DNA of 33,299 nt from the NCBI GenBank assembly GCA_003221515.1, contig QHSI01000021.1, forward strand, positions 1-33,299, in the 5' to 3' direction. The notes beneath the pieces are model-generated. The model worked only from the letters and a program-made list of their open reading frames with translations, was not told the origin of the DNA and made no database searches. Made by a program: the position numbers and the translations under genes. Shown here piece after piece: positions 31,132 through 33,299 of this stretch (positions are counted from its first letter, which is position 1; each line of letters begins with the position of its first letter). The stretch is from Candidatus Rokuibacteriota bacterium (lineage in GTDB: Bacteria > Methylomirabilota > Methylomirabilia > Rokubacteriales > CSP1-6).

Positions 31132-32043
31132 TCACGAGCGCGCGGCGGTCTGCGCGGGCTCCTCGTTAACATCCCGAAGCAATTGGATGAACCGCTCGAC
31201 CGTCGGTGTGAGCGGCTTTCCGCGACGGTGGATCAGCCCGACCGGACGCACCAGGTGCGGGATGCCCAGCGGCACGACGGCCAGCGTGCGGATCGACGCC
31301 TCGTTCTGGACGGTGTGCCGGGGCAGGATCGAGACGCCCGCCGCGATGATGATCGCCTGTTTGATCGTCTCGATGTTGTCGAACTCCATCACGGTGTTCA
31401 CCCGGACGTTGTGCTGGCGGAGCGCCTTGTCGATCGCCTTGCGAATGGTCAGGCCGGCGTCGAACGCGATGAACGTCTCACCGCCGAGGTCGGCCGGCGC
31501 CACGACGCGCCGCCGCGCCAGACGATGGTTCGGGTGACACACGAACGCCATCGGCTCGGACCGCAGCGGCACGATCGAGAGCGCGCGGTCGGCCGGTGGA
31601 TACGACATGATCCCGACGTCGGCCTCCCCGTCCCGCACCGCTTCGACGACCTTGTGGGGATGCAGGCACTCGAGCTGGACTCGTGCGTCGGGATAGAGCG
31701 ACATGAACCGTTGCATGTGGCGACTCACGTCGTGCAGGCCGACGGAGTAGATGGCCGCCACCCGGACCGTGCCGTCGACCCTGGCCTTGACCGCGGCGAT
31801 TCCCGCCTTCGCCTTTTCCCACGACTCGAGCAGGCTGCGGCAGGCGTCGTAGAAGGCCCGGCCCTCGGGTGAGACGACGAACGGGCGCTGGGTGCGATCG
31901 ACCAGCGAGACGCCTAGTTCGCCCTCGAGCTGCTGGATGGCCTGACTCGCCGCCGACTGGGAGACGAAGTTCTGCTCGGCGCCCCGCGAGAAGGATCGTA
32001 GCCGCACGACGTCGCAATAGAGGCGGAGCGTCTCGAGGTGCAC
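31132..32043 (-). CDS. LysR-family transcriptional regulator
   Basis: 303 residues. Winged helix-turn-helix at 1-60 (HLETLRLYCDVVRLRSFSRG, FVSQSAASQAIQQLEGELGV, LVDRTQRP) and a two-lobed effector domain (about 90-295). It starts at GTG 32043 and diverges from gltB, so it may control glutamate synthase, as GltC does in Bacillus, though orthology is not shown. A TATAAT (32050-32055, minus) lies exactly 6 nt before the GTG, suggesting a leaderless mRNA. Confidence 0.93.
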   Translation of the reverse strand: MHLETLRLYCDVVRLRSFSRGAEQNFVSQSAASQAIQQLEGELGVSLVDRTQRPFVVSPEGRAFYDACRSLLESWEKAKAGIAAVKARVDGTVRVAAIYSVGLHDVSRHMQRFMSLYPDARVQLECLHPHKVVEAVRDGEADVGIMSYPPADRALSIVPLRSEPMAFVCHPNHRLARRRVVAPADLGGETFIAFDAGLTIRKAIDKALRQHNVRVNTVMEFDNIETIKQAIIIAAGVSILPRHTVQNEASIRTLAVVPLGIPHLVRPVGLIHRRGKPLTPTVERFIQLLRDVNEEPAQTAARS

Positions 32044-32049
32044 GGGCCG

Positions 32050-32055
32050 ATTATA
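32050..32055 (-). promoter_or_regulatory. -10 element of the LysR gene, leaderless layout
   Basis: A perfect TATAAT on the minus strand, ending 6 nt before the GTG start codon at 32043; transcription would begin at or next to that codon. No good -35 is found at 16-18 nt spacing. Confidence 0.4.
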
Positions 32056-32090
32056 AGCCGCTCTGATACTTACTATCCGACTTTTTGGGG

Positions 32091-32119
32091 ATGACTAATA
32101 ATGGGAATGCCAGTAATAT
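32091..32119 (+). promoter_or_regulatory. Candidate gltB promoter
   Basis: ATGACT (32091-32096) and TAATAT (32114-32119) with 17 nt between them, about 30 nt before the gltB start. The 105-nt divergent gap with the LysR gene also holds AT-rich stretches in which a LysR site would be expected, but no clear T-N11-A palindrome can be named. Confidence 0.4.
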
Positions 32120-32148
32120 CGTGCAACCATTCACAAAGGGGAGCCGCA

Positions 32149-33299
32149 ATGACGGAAGTTCAACGCCGAACCGCCGCTCAGCCGGGCCCGCCGGCCGCCC
32201 AGGGTCTGTACGACCCGCGCTTCGAGCACGACTCCTGCGGAGTCGGATTCGTCGTCGACATCAAGGGCCGGCGCTCGCACACGATCGTGAGCCAGGCCCT
32301 GCAGGTGCTGATCAACCTCCTGCACCGTGGCGCCTGCGGCTGCGAGGCGAACACCGGCGACGGCGCCGGCATCCTGCTGCAGATGCCCGACAAGTTCCTG
32401 CGGCGGGAATGCACTCGCCTGCAGATCGCCCTTCCCGGTCCCACCGAGTACGGGTGCGGCCTGGTGTTCCTGCCGCGCGATGCCCAGCAGCGCGAGAAGG
32501 TGCAGGTCCTGCTGCACACGATCGTCGAGGAAGAGGGCCAGCTCATGCTCGGCTGGCGCGACGTGCCGACCGACGACCATCTCCTCGGCGATTCGGCGCG
32601 GTCGGTCGAGCCCGTGATCAAGCAGATCTTCGTCGGCCGGGGGCCCGCCGTGCGTGACCACACTCACTTCGAGCGGAAGCTCTACGTGATCCGGAAGCTC
32701 TTCGAGAAGGCGGTGGCGGCCCTCGACATCCCGGAGAACAAGCACGCCTATCTGCCGAGCCTGTCCTCGAACACGCTCATCTACAAGGGCATGCTCAGCG
32801 CCGACCAGATCGCGACGATGTATCCGGACCTCACGGATCCCGACCTCGAGTCGGCGCTGGCCCTCGTCCACCAGCGGTTCAGCACCAACACGTTCCCGTC
32901 GTGGCCGCTCGCCCACCCGTACCGGTACATCGCCCACAACGGGGAGATCAACACCCTGCGCGGCAACATCAACTGGATGAAGGCCCGCGAGGCGCTGTGC
33001 CGGTCCGACGCGCTGGGCGCGGACCTCGCGAAGGTCCTGCCGGTGACGCGCGACGGGCTTTCGGACTCGGCGACCTTCGACAACGTGCTCGAGTTCCTGG
33101 TGATGACCGGGCGCTCGCTGCCGCACGCGATCCTCATGATGATTCCGGAGCCGTGGCAGAACCACGAGTCGATGAGCGCCGAGCGCCGCGCCTTCTACGA
33201 GTACCACTCCTCGCTGATGGAGCCGTGGGACGGGCCGGCGTCGATCGCGTTCACCGACGGCACCGTCATCGGCGCCGTCCTCGACCGGAACGGGCTGCG
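32149..33299 (+). CDS. gltB: Glutamate synthase large subunit (5' part)
   Basis: The first 383 codons of the gene; it runs past the window edge. It begins with a 29-residue leader, then DSC30-GVGF: Cys30 should become the N-terminal nucleophile of the class II glutamine amidotransferase domain after propeptide removal. Other glutaminase signatures are LLHRGACGCEANTGDGAGIL, HQRFSTNTFPSWPLAHPYRYIAHNGEINTLRGN, and the ATFDNVLEFLVMTGRSLPHA segment. It transfers glutamine amide nitrogen to 2-oxoglutarate. ATG 32149 has AAAGGGGAG about 5 nt upstream. It diverges from the LysR gene. Confidence 0.97.
   Translation, partial: MTEVQRRTAAQPGPPAAQGLYDPRFEHDSCGVGFVVDIKGRRSHTIVSQALQVLINLLHRGACGCEANTGDGAGILLQMPDKFLRRECTRLQIALPGPTEYGCGLVFLPRDAQQREKVQVLLHTIVEEEGQLMLGWRDVPTDDHLLGDSARSVEPVIKQIFVGRGPAVRDHTHFERKLYVIRKLFEKAVAALDIPENKHAYLPSLSSNTLIYKGMLSADQIATMYPDLTDPDLESALALVHQRFSTNTFPSWPLAHPYRYIAHNGEINTLRGNINWMKAREALCRSDALGADLAKVLPVTRDGLSDSATFDNVLEFLVMTGRSLPHAILMMIPEPWQNHESMSAERRAFYEYHSSLMEPWDGPASIAFTDGTVIGAVLDRNGL

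Overview
This is a high-GC window (roughly two-thirds G+C) from a free-living, metabolically broad bacterium. Its genes tightly overlap (ATGA, GTGA and TGATG junctions) and GTG/TTG starts are common. The mix of families is glycolate/lactate oxidation, 2-oxoacid:ferredoxin oxidoreductase, TPP enzymes, an ABC importer, RmuC, DUF2400, DUF2203 and DUF1285. It would suit an uncultured soil or subsurface lineage such as Candidatus Rokubacteria/Methylomirabilota or a deltaproteobacterial relative. That placement is an impression; no rRNA or marker gene is present to settle it. I saw no tRNA, rRNA, CRISPR array, transposase or phage gene.

Layout. (1) 1-2040: a regulatory patch with a degenerate GGDEF-like protein, a stand-alone receiver (REC) protein on the minus strand, and a divergent sigma-54 activator that has AAA+ and Fis domains but no receiver. 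(2) 2041-2225: a scar holding the first ~37 codons of an ABC ATPase, cut off in the Walker A motif, then a G-rich hairpin. (3) 2226-4935: a fungal-FCY1-like cytosine deaminase overlapping a mitochondrial-type aconitase. (4) 14243 down to 4913, minus strand: a long compact gene array (DUF2400, RmuC, GroES-like protein, M20 peptidase, PqqD-like/MEMO protein, DUF1285, PCYCGC-family lipoprotein-like protein, two TPP enzymes). (5) 14279-15076: NadX on the plus strand. (6) 17974 to 15091, minus: an ABC importer (binding lipoprotein and two permeases) without its ATPase. (7) 30336 to 18095, minus: a twelve-gene array KorA-KorB-GlcD-GlcE-GlcF-cupin-LutA-LutB-LutC-DUF2203-HAD-TrxB. (8) 31068 to 30541 a CBS protein and 32043 to 31132 a LysR regulator, divergent from the 5' part of gltB, which runs off the window.

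Most important observation: the PCYCGC-family gene at 8318-8770 (minus) is interrupted by one in-frame TGA at 8447-8449. Family-like sequence continues in the same frame for 42 codons to a TAG. The TGA sits where the family, as I recall it, has the first Cys of a CxxC, giving U-x-x-C. A perfect 7-bp stem with a CGGGA loop begins 14 nt after the TGA, so the loop lies 21 nt downstream, and a second outer helix of 8 pairs encloses it. This is the geometry of a bacterial SECIS element, so I propose a selenoprotein form of the PCYCGC family.

How the genes work together: the twelve-gene array joins two FAD/Fe-S or LUD-type 2-hydroxyacid oxidation systems (GlcDEF and LutABC) with a 2-oxoacid:ferredoxin oxidoreductase and thioredoxin reductase, suggesting electron flow from glycolate/lactate-type acids and 2-oxoacids into shared redox pools. 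Aconitase, KorAB and glutamate synthase meet at 2-oxoglutarate.
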